From NCBI RefSeq assembly GCF_013607875.1, contig NZ_VDES01000003.1:153819-217818 (forward strand): a stretch of 64,000 bases of DNA, written 5' to 3'. The stretch is from Blastomonas ursincola (GTDB taxonomy: Bacteria > Pseudomonadota > Alphaproteobacteria > Sphingomonadales > Sphingomonadaceae). Below, one piece after another: positions 8,506 through 18,631 of this stretch. A program made the translations under genes and the position numbers. The notes below the pieces were generated by a model. The model saw only the letters and a list, made by a program, of their open reading frames with translations. It did not search any database and was not told the DNA's origin. Position 1 is the stretch's first letter. Each line of letters starts with the position of its first letter.

Positions 8506-8841
8506 ATGATCGAAGTGACGTTCATCAGCGCGGACGGCAAGACCCGTCAGACGGTGCAGGCGAGCGAAGGCGACCGGCTGCTCGATGTCGCGCAGGCCAA
8601 TGGCCAGCCGCTCGAAGGCACGTGCGAGGGGCAGATGGCCTGCTCCACCTGCCACCTGATCATCGATCCGGCGGATTTCGCCAAGCTGCCCGATCCGGTG
8701 GAAATGGAAGAAGACATGCTCGACCTCGCCGTCGCGGTGACCCGCACCTCGCGCCTGTCGTGCCAGATCTTCCTGCGCGAGGAATGGGGCAGCCTGACCT
8801 GCCGTGTCCCGGCAGAAAGCTATGACATGCAGGGCGTCTGA
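8506..8841 (+). CDS. 2Fe-2S ferredoxin, adrenodoxin/Isc-Fdx type
   Basis: 111 residues. The four cluster ligands are Cys40, Cys46, Cys49 and Cys86, spaced C-x5-C-x2-C and then 36 residues to the last, which is the adrenodoxin-type pattern. ADFAKLPDPVEMEEDML resembles the acidic interaction helix of this class. Such ferredoxins feed electrons to Fe-S assembly or to cytochrome P450 and dioxygenase partners. Position directly after two cysteine desulfurases favours a role in Fe-S cluster biogenesis. ATG start at 8506, 3 bp after the preceding stop. Confidence 0.92.
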   Translation: MIEVTFISADGKTRQTVQASEGDRLLDVAQANGQPLEGTCEGQMACSTCHLIIDPADFAKLPDPVEMEEDMLDLAVAVTRTSRLSCQIFLREEWGSLTCRVPAESYDMQGV

Positions 8842-8889
8842 CCGCGTTTTCAGCCCGGCTTGCTTTTCCGTCATCAACTCGCCATATGG

Positions 8890-8985
8890 CGCTCGGGAGT
8901 CGGGCGGACGTAGCCGTCGCCAATCTGGTCAGGTCCGGAAGGAAGCAGCCACAACGATTTTCGCCGCGGGTCGTCCGGCTCCTAC
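8890..8985 (+). ncRNA. ffs: signal recognition particle RNA, small bacterial type (4.5S)
   Basis: The diagnostic apical domain GGTCAGGTCCGGAAGGAAGC spans about 8928-8947. The flanks pair as a long hairpin: GGAGTCGGGCGGAC on the 5' side against GTCGTCCGGCTCC on the 3' side. The size, about 95 nt, fits the small SRP RNA of Gram-negative bacteria. It binds Ffh and directs ribosomes translating membrane proteins to FtsY. The ends are estimated to within about 5 nt. It lies between the ferredoxin gene and dnaX. Confidence 0.93.
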
Positions 8986-9079
8986 CATCCTATAGCGCCG
9001 CATCCTTCACAGGCCCTCTGTTTTGAACAAGCGGGCGGTTTCGGTTTGATCCACCGGCGGCAGCGGCTAATCAGCATCC

Positions 9080-10873
9080 ATGGACGATTCCCGGCCCCAA
9101 GATATCGACAATGACGCAGGCGAAATGCCCGGGCTCGGGCTGGACCTGCCAGCTGTCGCCGTACCTTCTGCCGCCAGTGGCCAGGCCTATCGCGTGCTCG
9201 CGCGCAAATATCGCCCGCAGACCTTTGCCGAGCTGATCGGCCAGGATGCCATGGTGCAGACGCTGGGCAATGCGATCCGGCGCGAGCGGCTGGCTCATGC
9301 GTTCCTGATGACCGGGGTGCGCGGGGTGGGCAAGACCTCGACCGCGCGGCTGATCGCCAAGGCGCTGAACTGCATCGGCCCCGACGGGCAGGGTGGCCCG
9401 ACCATCGCGCCCTGCGGTGTGTGCGAGCCGTGCGTCGCGATTGCCGAGGGGCGCCATATCGACGTCATCGAGATGGACGCCGCCAGCCATACCGGCATCG
9501 ACGACGTTCGCGAGATTACCGAGGCGGTGCGCTATGCTGCCGTATCCGCGCGCTACAAGATGTACATCATCGACGAAGCGCACATGCTCTCGAAACAGGC
9601 GTGGAACGGTCTGCTCAAGACGCTGGAGGAGCCGCCGCCGCATGTAAAGTTCCTGTTCGCCACGACCGAGGTGAACAAGGTGCCGATCACGGTGCTGTCT
9701 CGCTGCCAGCGCTTCGACTTGAAGCGCATCCCGTCCGAACTGCTCGCGAGCCATTTTGCCGAAATCTGCGTCAAGGAGGCGATCACCGCCGAGCCCGACG
9801 CGCTCGCGATGATCGCCGATGCCGCCGAAGGCTCGGTGCGCGACGGCCTGTCGATCCTGGACCAGGCGATCGCGCATGCGGATCTGGGCGGCGATGCCAG
9901 CAAAGGCGCACCGCAGGTCCGCGCCGAACAGGTCCGCGCGATGCTCGGCCTGTCCGATCGTGGCGCGATGCGGCGGCTGTTCGCGCATCTGATTGCGGGC
10001 GATGCCGACGCGATGCTCGCCGATCTCGATGCGCAGCACAGCCTGGGCGTCGATCCGGTCGCCGTGATGCGCGGGCTGCTGGCAATGGTGCATGCGATTA
10101 CGCTGCAGAAATCGGCGGGGCGAGTGCGCACCGTGCATGGCGAGGAAGACCGCGCCGCGCTCGCCGACTGGGCGGGCAAGCTCGGCCATGCCAGCCTGCA
10201 CCGGCTGTGGCAGCTGCTGCTGAAGGGCCATGATGAGATCGAGAGCGCGCCGGTCCCGCGCGAGGCGTGCGAGATGGCGCTGCTGCGTGCGCTCTATGCT
10301 GCGACCATGCCCGATCCGGGCACGCTCGCCCGCAGGCTGGGCGATGCGCCGGCGGGAGGCACCGCACCCTCTCCCTCCGAGGCTGCAGCGCCGCCGCCGC
10401 CGCCGCCTGCCGAGGAAAGCCCGCCCTGGAATGCGGCTCCCGCCGAGCCGGTAGCGCCTCCGCCACCCGCCACGCCGCGGACCATGGCCGATCTGGTCGA
10501 CATGCTCGACAATGCCAACAAATGGCTGATCGCCGCTCAGGTCAAATCGGACATGCGGCTGATCGAGCTGGGCGAGGACAGGCTGGTCTATCAGTCCGCC
10601 ACCGGCCGCGACGATTATGTCCCGCTGCTGCGCGAGGCGCTCGCCTCGATCACCGGGCGGCGCTGGGAGGTCGAACGGGGCGAGGGCGAGGCGCAGCCTA
10701 CGCTGGCCGAGCTCGAGCAGCAGGCCGAAGCGGCGATGCGCGACGAGATTCTGAACCATCCGCTGGTCAAGGCGACCCAGGCCGCCTTTCCCGATGCGGA
10801 AATAGACTGGACTGCGGCGGAAATCTCCCCACATGGGGACGAAACCCTGCCAACACGGAGTGCCAAGGCATGA
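9080..10873 (+). CDS. dnaX: DNA polymerase III subunit gamma/tau
   Basis: 597 residues. The clamp-loader AAA+ module has Walker A GVRGVGKTST (79-88), a zinc site of Cys98, Cys112, Cys115 and Cys118, the Walker B-like DEAHML, and the SRC sensor in VLSRCQRF. A proline/alanine-rich linker around residues 430-475 leads to a C-terminal tau domain that contacts the polymerase alpha subunit. The N-terminus has about 35 extra residues before YRVLARKYRP. I see no slippery heptamer that would indicate programmed frameshifting. Its stop overlaps the ybaB start by 4 bp (ATGA). Confidence 0.96.
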   Translation: MDDSRPQDIDNDAGEMPGLGLDLPAVAVPSAASGQAYRVLARKYRPQTFAELIGQDAMVQTLGNAIRRERLAHAFLMTGVRGVGKTSTARLIAKALNCIGPDGQGGPTIAPCGVCEPCVAIAEGRHIDVIEMDAASHTGIDDVREITEAVRYAAVSARYKMYIIDEAHMLSKQAWNGLLKTLEEPPPHVKFLFATTEVNKVPITVLSRCQRFDLKRIPSELLASHFAEICVKEAITAEPDALAMIADAAEGSVRDGLSILDQAIAHADLGGDASKGAPQVRAEQVRAMLGLSDRGAMRRLFAHLIAGDADAMLADLDAQHSLGVDPVAVMRGLLAMVHAITLQKSAGRVRTVHGEEDRAALADWAGKLGHASLHRLWQLLLKGHDEIESAPVPREACEMALLRALYAATMPDPGTLARRLGDAPAGGTAPSPSEAAAPPPPPPAEESPPWNAAPAEPVAPPPPATPRTMADLVDMLDNANKWLIAAQVKSDMRLIELGEDRLVYQSATGRDDYVPLLREALASITGRRWEVERGEGEAQPTLAELEQQAEAAMRDEILNHPLVKATQAAFPDAEIDWTAAEISPHGDETLPTRSAKA

Positions 10874-11205
10874 AAAGCATGGAAGAGATGATGGCGGCTG
10901 CGCAGGAAGCGGCGCAGACCGTCCAGCGCCAGATGAACGAGGCGCAGGCCAAGCTGGAATCGATCGAGGTCGAAGGCGCAGCGGGCGGCGGCCTGGTCAA
11001 GGTGCGCGCCACCGCCAAGGGCCGCATCCTCGGCGTGTCGATCGACGACAGCCTGATGGTGCCTGCCGACAAGCAGATGCTGGAAGATCTCATTGCCGCC
11101 GCGTTCAACGATGCGCGCACCAAGGCGGATCGCGCGAGCGAGGAAGAGATGGGCAAGATGGCGCAGGGCCTGCCGCTGCCGGCGGGTTTCAAGCTGCCGT
11201 TCTGA
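10870..11205 (+). CDS. YbaB/EbfC family nucleoid-associated protein
   Basis: 111 residues starting MKSMEEMMAAAQEAA. It is rich in charged helices with a central strand region (VKVRATAKGRILGVSIDDSLM), typical of the small dimeric YbaB/EbfC DNA-binding proteins. These are encoded next to dnaX in most bacteria, often with recR. Here the start overlaps the dnaX stop (ATGA), so the two are translationally coupled. recR does not follow. The C-terminus LPAGFKLPF matches the family's usual ending. It probably binds DNA and helps organise the nucleoid. Confidence 0.93.
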   Translation: MKSMEEMMAAAQEAAQTVQRQMNEAQAKLESIEVEGAAGGGLVKVRATAKGRILGVSIDDSLMVPADKQMLEDLIAAAFNDARTKADRASEEEMGKMAQGLPLPAGFKLPF

Positions 11206-11234
11206 ATGCGTTAACCTGGGTGGGTGCAGGATCG

Positions 11235-11265
11235 CTTGTCGTGGATAGACCCGGCAACCATATAA
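11235..11265 (+). promoter_or_regulatory. candidate heat-shock (RpoH-type) promoter for lon
   Basis: CTTG at 11235-11238 and CCATATAA at 11258-11265 resemble the -35 and -10 elements of alphaproteobacterial RpoH promoters. The 19-bp gap is slightly long. They sit about 60-90 bp before the lon start, a heat-shock gene in related bacteria. This is an eye match only. Confidence 0.3.
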
Positions 11266-11326
11266 GCCGGTGAGATGCCACCGGACGGCCGGTGACTAAC
11301 CCCAGATGGATTGAACCGAATTGACC

Positions 11327-13723
<2,397 letters not shown>

Positions 13724-13754
13724 CTTGCATGGTGCATTGCAGCATCTGAAAGAG

Positions 13755-13818
13755 AAGCGCGCATCCGGGATCGCATTACGGTAACATTGCGACAAAACGC
13801 CCGGAAATGCGCGCTTTT
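13755..13818 (+). terminator. large stem-loop between lon and hup, probable lon terminator
   Basis: AAGCGCGCATCCGGG (13755-13769) pairs with CCCGGAAATGCGCGCTT (13800-13816): 15 base pairs with a 2-nt bulge and a 30-nt loop, followed by TTTTCCCTTT. The loop is longer than usual for an intrinsic terminator, so partial read-through into hup is possible. Confidence 0.6.
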
Positions 13819-13822
13819 CCCT

Positions 13823-13852
13823 TTGACAGTCCGGTCAAATCGGTTCTTACTC
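13823..13852 (+). promoter_or_regulatory. candidate sigma-70 promoter of hup
   Basis: A perfect -35 TTGACA at 13823-13828 is followed after 16-18 bp by a weak -10 (TCTTAC or TTACTC, 13845-13852). It lies about 60 bp upstream of the HU start and directly after the lon hairpin, so hup can be transcribed on its own. Confidence 0.5.
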
Positions 13853-13910
13853 AGCCCCCTCAAAGCCGCGATTCAGCAATATTCAACAAAAATCAGGGGG
13901 TTCCCACGGC

Positions 13911-14183
13911 ATGAACAAGAACGATCTCATTTCGGCAGTTTCCGAACAGGCTGGTATCACCAAGGCCGACGCCAGCAAGGCGGTGGAAGCGGTGTTCGAT
14001 TCGATCAGCGGCGCGCTGGCAAAGGGCAGCGAAGTCCGTCTCGTCGGTTTCGGCACCTTCTCGGTGAGCAAGCGCAAGGCATCGACCGGACGCAATCCGC
14101 GCACCGGCGAAAAGATGGAAATCAAGGCATCGACCCAGCCCAAGTTCAAGGCCGGCAAGGGCCTGAAAGACGCGGTCAACTGA
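13911..14183 (+). CDS. hup: HU family DNA-binding protein
   Basis: 90 residues, the exact length of HU. It begins MNKNDLISAVSEQAGITKADA, with the dimer core helices, and carries the signature VRLVGFGTFSVSKRKA and the DNA-binding arm GRNPRTGEKMEIKA with its intercalating proline. HU dimers bend and compact DNA and affect transcription and replication. The gene follows lon, as in many proteobacteria, with its own promoter and a strong terminator downstream. Its many AAG codons and uniform bias suggest high expression. Confidence 0.97.
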   Translation: MNKNDLISAVSEQAGITKADASKAVEAVFDSISGALAKGSEVRLVGFGTFSVSKRKASTGRNPRTGEKMEIKASTQPKFKAGKGLKDAVN

Positions 14184-14280
14184 TCGTATCCGCCCTGCCT
14201 CTTGGGCGGGGCAGCGCAGACGCTTTGAGCGGGCAGGGGTCGCAGCTAACCCTCCCCGGTTGAAATGCTAGAAACAGGGG

Positions 14281-14312
14281 AAGGCGGCGCGCACAGTGCC
14301 GCCTTTTCTTTT
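14281..14312 (+). terminator. rho-independent terminator after hup
   Basis: AAGGCGGC (14281-14288) and GCCGCCTT (14298-14305) form a perfect 8-bp GC-rich stem with a 9-nt loop, followed by TTCTTTT. It lies about 100 bp after the HU stop and just before the convergent lipoprotein gene. Confidence 0.88.
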
Positions 14313-14320
14313 GCCCGTTT

Positions 14321-14947
14321 TCAGTTGCCGGCCTTGCGGATGGCTGCGGTCACCCTGTCTGCCCGGCGGGTCGCCTCGCGCTCGATCGCGCGCCAGTCGG
14401 TAATGTAGGCGGCGGCGAAGCCATCCACGCCCATGCGCCGATATTGCTCGACATGCGCGAGTTCGTGCGCCCACATCCAGACATTCTCGGTCAACCGCGT
14501 GCTGGAGAAAACGACCTGACGGTCCAGCGCGATCGCGCCCTCGTCCATGAACTGTTCGGTGATAATCGCGCCCAGATCGACGCGACCCGTGCCAATCGTC
14601 CAGCGCGTCGCAGACAGCGTCTCGGGCTTGAAATGCGGCATGAGCAGCTTTCGCATGTCGGCGGGAATGGGCTTGGCGCCCGCACGGGCAGCCTGGCTTT
14701 CGCCATGCCGGATCGCGCGCGCGAGCACGGGGGCGGTCAGTCTCGCCGATCGCCGTGCAAGCTGCTCGGACCCGCGCCGCGCCTCTCCGGCAATGGCGCC
14801 TGCGGAGCGTCCCCCCAAGGCCTCCATGACGCGGTTCAGTTCTGCTGGCGGGCGAAGCAGTTTCTCGTCGGGACGCTCGATGCATCCCGGAAGAGTGCAG
14901 GCTGTCAGCGCCGCCAGCATTCCCATCACGTGTCGCGGTCCGATCAT
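14321..14947 (-). CDS. small lipoprotein with HExxH motif (eCIS-core/DUF4157-like)
   Basis: 208 residues. The N-terminal hydrophobic stretch ends in LPGC (Cys22), a plausible lipobox, so it is probably a lipoprotein. Near the C-terminus lies DRQVVFSSTRLTENVWMWA followed by HELAHVEQY (His161, Glu162, His165). This is a zinc-metallopeptidase motif in the sequence context of the DUF4157/eCIS-core family. There is no propeptide or large catalytic domain, so activity is uncertain. An alternative start at 14983 would overlap the upstream gene by 14 bp. It is the last gene of the minus-strand run that begins with the rRNA methyltransferase. Function is inferred from motif only. Confidence 0.7.
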   Translation of the reverse strand: MIGPRHVMGMLAALTACTLPGCIERPDEKLLRPPAELNRVMEALGGRSAGAIAGEARRGSEQLARRSARLTAPVLARAIRHGESQAARAGAKPIPADMRKLLMPHFKPETLSATRWTIGTGRVDLGAIITEQFMDEGAIALDRQVVFSSTRLTENVWMWAHELAHVEQYRRMGVDGFAAAYITDWRAIEREATRRADRVTAAIRKAGN

Positions 14948-14969
14948 CCGCGAACCGCTACGCGACCGC

Positions 14970-15776
14970 TTACTGACCGGCAAGCCCGATCAGCGCTTCC
15001 GGCCCCTTGGACAGGCGGCTGTTGACGACCCATTTCAACGTCGCGTTCGCGCCCGCCATGGTGGGCCCGTCCTCGGTATTGTTGGTGAGGATGCGGCCGT
15101 CGGTCGTGATGGTGAACGTGCCTTCGGGCTTGGGCTGTCCAGGCTTGCCCTTGGCATCGGCTGCACCCGCCATCGCGCCCAGCGCCGCCATCTCGCCGCC
15201 GCCCGCTTCGCCCGAATAGGCAGGGGCAGAGACCTTCACGCTGCCGTCCTTGCGGCCGATGATGGTGACGAAAGGCATGATCGCGTTGCCGCCATCGACC
15301 AGCGGGAAGGCGAAACCATGCGCGCTGTTGCCGGTGATCGAATATTCGACATCGATGATGCGGTTGCCGCGATAGCTGACCTTATTCCAGCCGCGCTGCT
15401 TTTTCAGCTGCTCGACCAGATCGGCAATGCTCTCGTCACTGCCTAGGCCGCCCATCTCGCCGCCCATGGCATTGCCGACCATTCCGGTCTCCGCCTTGCT
15501 TTCGGCCTGCGCCGCGTCGAAATCCTTGCGCTGTTGCGCCAGTTCGGCCTCGGTGCATTCGCGCTCGTCGCCTGTGTCGTCGCTATAGCAGGGGCTCGCC
15601 GAGAACTCGGCGGGCGGCGGCGACATGTCGGTCACCACGATCTCGCCGACATAGGTGAAGGTGAAGCTGCCATCGCGCCGGAGATCCAGCGAGGAGGTGA
15701 ACTTGCCCGGCGACAGCAGGCAGCCGGTGAGCAGCAGCGGCGCTGCCAGCGCGGCGAGGATACGCATGAATCTCAT
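14970..15776 (-). CDS. lipoprotein of unknown function, paralogue B
   Basis: 268 residues. The signal sequence with lipobox LTGC (Cys19) continues LLSPGKF, shared with the upstream neighbour. A strand-rich N-terminal part (GSFTFTYVGEIVV) leads to a glutamate/alanine-rich charged helical region. Then come QLKKQRGWNKVSY and a conserved C-terminal block FTITTDGRILTNNTEDGP. The protein ends KGPEALIGLAGQ. No known domain is recognised. The glycine/methionine-rich stretches look like flexible linkers. Position after a 52-bp gap in the same orientation indicates co-transcription with paralogue A. Confidence 0.75.
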   Translation of the reverse strand: MRFMRILAALAAPLLLTGCLLSPGKFTSSLDLRRDGSFTFTYVGEIVVTDMSPPPAEFSASPCYSDDTGDERECTEAELAQQRKDFDAAQAESKAETGMVGNAMGGEMGGLGSDESIADLVEQLKKQRGWNKVSYRGNRIIDVEYSITGNSAHGFAFPLVDGGNAIMPFVTIIGRKDGSVKVSAPAYSGEAGGGEMAALGAMAGAADAKGKPGQPKPEGTFTITTDGRILTNNTEDGPTMAGANATLKWVVNSRLSKGPEALIGLAGQ

Positions 15777-15828
15777 GTCTCGGTCCTTTGTCCAGGTGCG
15801 ACCCGTTTGAACCAGAAAGCGCCCCGTC

Positions 15829-16791
15829 TCAGGCCGGGTTGAGCGATATCAGCGCCTCGGGCGCGCGATCGCGCCGGGCATTGACCTTCCATTCGAGCAC
15901 GCGCATCGCACCCGACACGCTCGGGCCGTCTTCGGTGTTGTTGGTCAGGATCTCGCCATCGGTGCGGATGGTGAACATGCCGTCGGGCTTGGGCAGGTTG
16001 GCGAAGATCTTCGCCTCCTCGCTGTTGCTGGAGGACCCCACCGCCTGCAGGATCGACATCAGACCGCCCATATTGCCGCCCATGAAGCTGGTCTGGCCGC
16101 CAGCAGCAAAGGCGGGCGCGTCGATGCGCACGGAATTGTTGGTGCGCGCGGTGGCGACGATGAACGGCGTGATGCCCTGCACCTTCTCTATCGTCGGGAA
16201 GCTGTAATCCTGGTCGATCCGGCCCGAGATCGCATAATCGACGGTAAACAGGCCGTCGCCCTTGTGCGCGATCTCGCGCCAGCCCTTCTGCTTCTTGATC
16301 CGGGTAATGAACTCGTCGATCGCGTCGGGCGCGGTGGGGTCGATGCCACCGAGCATCGCCTTGAAGATCTCGATATTCTTGGCGTCCTCGGCCTTCTTGG
16401 CGGCGCGCTGCTCTTCCCAGGCTTCCTTCTGGCTGTCGATCTCGGCGGGGGTGCATTCGCGTTCGAGTGCTTCCTCGGCCCAGCCTTCGCCGTCCTGCTC
16501 GTCCTGGGCATAGGCGGTCTTGAGCACCGCCGCGTCGACCTCGGCGGGCTCGCCATAGCAGGGGCTGGGGGTGAACTCCGCCTTGTTGTCGTCGAGCGCT
16601 GCGCCCATCGCGATCAGTTGCGACAGGCCGAGTAGGTGGATGTCGCCCTTGTAGGTGAAGCTGAAACCCCCGCCGCGCAGCACGGTCATGTCGGCAGCGA
16701 ACTTGCCGGGCGAAAGCAGGCACCCTGTCAGCATCCAGGCGGCGGCGGCAACCGCCAGTATCCGCAGTCCCATCCGCCCCCCGGTACGCAT
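15829..16791 (-). CDS. lipoprotein of unknown function, paralogue A
   Basis: 320 residues. Lipobox LTGC at Cys24, then LLSPGKF. It parallels paralogue B: GGFSFTYKGDI, a Glu/Lys-rich helical stretch (KAEDAKNIEIFKAMLGG), RIKKQKGWREIAHKGDG, and a C-terminal FTIRTDGEILTNNTEDGP followed by a closing PEALISLNPA. The ATG at 16791 overlaps the stop of the rRNA methyltransferase gene (TGATG), so translation is probably coupled. A second ATG 18 bp inside is possible. It is probably anchored in the outer or inner membrane facing the periplasm. Function unknown. Confidence 0.78.
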   Translation of the reverse strand: MRTGGRMGLRILAVAAAAWMLTGCLLSPGKFAADMTVLRGGGFSFTYKGDIHLLGLSQLIAMGAALDDNKAEFTPSPCYGEPAEVDAAVLKTAYAQDEQDGEGWAEEALERECTPAEIDSQKEAWEEQRAAKKAEDAKNIEIFKAMLGGIDPTAPDAIDEFITRIKKQKGWREIAHKGDGLFTVDYAISGRIDQDYSFPTIEKVQGITPFIVATARTNNSVRIDAPAFAAGGQTSFMGGNMGGLMSILQAVGSSSNSEEAKIFANLPKPDGMFTIRTDGEILTNNTEDGPSVSGAMRVLEWKVNARRDRAPEALISLNPA

Positions 16792-17555
16792 CAGCCTTCC
16801 CCCCGGTCCATGCGAATCGCGTAGAGCGAGATGGCCGCCGCATTCGAGACGTTGAGGCTTTCCATCGCACTGCTGATCGGCAGGCGCGCGAGTGTATCGC
16901 AATGGCCGGCGACATTGTGGCGCAGGCCTTCACCCTCGGCTCCCAGCACCAATGCGACCGGGCCGGTGCCCAGCACCTCGGCCAGGGTGTCCTCGGCCTC
17001 TCCGGCAAGGCCGATGCGCCAGTATCCGGCATCGGCCATTTCCTCGAGCGCGCGCGACAGGTTCACGACTCGCACCCAGGGCACGATCTCCAGCGCGCCC
17101 GAGGCGGCCTTGGCGATGGTGCCCGATTCGGGCGGCGCGTGCCGATCCTGGGTGATGATCGCGGCGGCATCGAAGGCGGCGGCGGAGCGGAAGATCGCGC
17201 CGACATTGTGCGGATCGGTGACCTGATCGAGCACCACCAGCGGGCGCAGCGGATCGCCCGAGAGCACATCGCCGAGCAGCATGTCGTCGAGCGGCTCGAC
17301 CTCGATCACGATTCCCTGGTGCGGCGCATCGCGCGCGACAAGCCGGGCAAGATCGGCGACATCGGCATATTCGACCGACACGCCCGTGGGCAGATCGAAT
17401 TGCGCCAGCGCCTCGCGCGTGCCGCGAATCCAGCGAATCTGCCGCTCGGGATTGTTGAAGGCCGCCTCGCAGGCATGCGTCCCCCAGAATCGCGGCAGCT
17501 TGCCGCCCTCGAGTCCCGCCTTGCGGTTGCGGTTGCGTGCGCCGCGTTTTGCCAT
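16791..17555 (-). CDS. rlmB: TrmH-family rRNA/tRNA 2'-O-methyltransferase (RlmB-like)
   Basis: 254 residues. The N-terminal part (GTHACEAAFNNPERQIRWI) is the substrate-binding domain of the RlmB group. The C-terminal SPOUT domain has motif 1 VTDPHNVGAIFRSAAAF, motif 2 LVLGAEGEGLR and motif 3 SLNVSNAAAISLYA, which form the knotted SAM site. RlmB methylates G2251 of 23S rRNA, and this is the closest family by layout. A basic leader (KRGARNRNRKAG) precedes the domain. The symbol is by family resemblance. It is divergent from tRNA-Tyr and heads the lipoprotein operon. Confidence 0.85.
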   Translation of the reverse strand: MAKRGARNRNRKAGLEGGKLPRFWGTHACEAAFNNPERQIRWIRGTREALAQFDLPTGVSVEYADVADLARLVARDAPHQGIVIEVEPLDDMLLGDVLSGDPLRPLVVLDQVTDPHNVGAIFRSAAAFDAAAIITQDRHAPPESGTIAKAASGALEIVPWVRVVNLSRALEEMADAGYWRIGLAGEAEDTLAEVLGTGPVALVLGAEGEGLRHNVAGHCDTLARLPISSAMESLNVSNAAAISLYAIRMDRGEG

Positions 17556-17712
17556 GTTGGTGTGTATCTTTCTTGGGCGAACGGGTCGCCGGGGTGGTCA
17601 GATCAAGCTTTTCGTCCTGTCGGCATTGACAGGCAAGCGCGAATTGTTCAAGGGACCGCCTCTCGGCAGAGACGGCCCTCTTCGGAACGGCCAAACGCAC
17701 TGGGAAACGTGT

Positions 17713-17798
17713 GGACAGGTGGCCGAGTGGTTAATGGCAGCAGACTGTAAATCTGCCCGCGAGAGCGTACGCTGGTTCGAATCCAGCCCTGTCCACCA
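17713..17798 (+). tRNA. tRNA-Tyr (GUA), with encoded CCA
   Basis: The acceptor stem GGACAGG pairs with CCTGTCC, and the gene ends ACCA. The anticodon loop reads CTGTAAA, giving anticodon GTA. There is a long variable arm and a canonical GGTTCGAATCC T-arm, as expected of a class II tRNA-Tyr. Confidence 0.96.
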
Positions 17799-17870
17799 CC
17801 TCCCTTTTCATGATGCATCGGGTGCCACGTGCCCTTGGCAAGCGCAGTGCGATTGGGCACAACGCTTGGC

Positions 17871-18599
17871 ATGATCGAAATTGCCCGCATCCCCGCCCTG
17901 TCCGACAATTACATCTGGCTGGTGCACGAGCCGGTGAGCGGTGAGACCGTCGTCATCGACCCTGCCGAGGCCGAGCCGGTGCTCGCCGCGGCCGAGGCGC
18001 GTGGATGGGCGATCACGCAGATCTGGAACACGCACTGGCACCCCGATCATGTCGGCGGCAATGCCGCCATCAAGGCGGCGACCGGCTGCGCGATCACCAG
18101 CCCGGAGGCCGAGCGCGATCGGATCGCAACCTTTGACGTGACGGTGAAGGGCGGCGACGTGGTGCATCTGGGTGCGCTGAAGGCGGATGTGATCGATGTG
18201 CCCGCGCATACCGCAGGCCATATCGCCTATCATCTGCCCGATGAGCAGGCGATCTTTGTCGGCGATACGCTGTTCGCGATGGGCTGCGGGCGGTTGTTCG
18301 AGGGCACGGCCGAGCAGATGTTCGCCAACATGACGCGGCTGGCGGCGCTGCCCGGCGAGACTGCGGTCTATTGCGCGCACGAGTATACCGAATCGAACGG
18401 GCGCTATGCGCTGGTCGCCGAGCCCGACAACCAGGCGCTGGCCGAGCGGATGGAGCAAGTGCTGGCGATGCGCGCGCGCGGCGAGCCGACCGTGCCGACC
18501 ACGATCGCGCTCGAACGCGCCACCAATCCCTTCATGCGCGCCCGCTCCGCCGACGAGCTCGCCGAGCGCCGCGCCGCCAAGGACAATTTCCGGGGCTGA
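17871..18599 (+). CDS. gloB: hydroxyacylglutathione hydrolase (glyoxalase II)
   Basis: 242 residues. The start [18 protein letters not shown] is typical of GloB. The binuclear metal site [11 protein letters not shown] is present, with further ligands in [16 protein letters not shown] and CAHEYT. The C-terminal part carries the glutathione-binding helices and ends KDNFRG, as in the family. It hydrolyses S-lactoylglutathione to lactate and glutathione in methylglyoxal detoxification. I chose ATG 17871 over an upstream in-frame codon at 17829, since the extension is not family-like. It is followed 32 bp later by a thiolase gene. Confidence 0.94.
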   Translation: MIEIARIPALSDNYIWLVHEPVSGETVVIDPAEAEPVLAAAEARGWAITQIWNTHWHPDHVGGNAAIKAATGCAITSPEAERDRIATFDVTVKGGDVVHLGALKADVIDVPAHTAGHIAYHLPDEQAIFVGDTLFAMGCGRLFEGTAEQMFANMTRLAALPGETAVYCAHEYTESNGRYALVAEPDNQALAERMEQVLAMRARGEPTVPTTIALERATNPFMRARSADELAERRAAKDNFRG

Positions 18600-18631
18600 G
18601 ACCACCGGATCGATACCTGAGAGGACCTGCC

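Noticed and set aside
10380-10480. Programmed frameshift giving the short gamma form of DnaX
   Set aside because: The proline-rich linker has no A-rich slippery heptamer.
9071-10834. Open frame of 587 codons antisense to dnaX
   Set aside because: dnaX has all catalytic motifs in the other strand; the antisense product is low-complexity and unlike any family.
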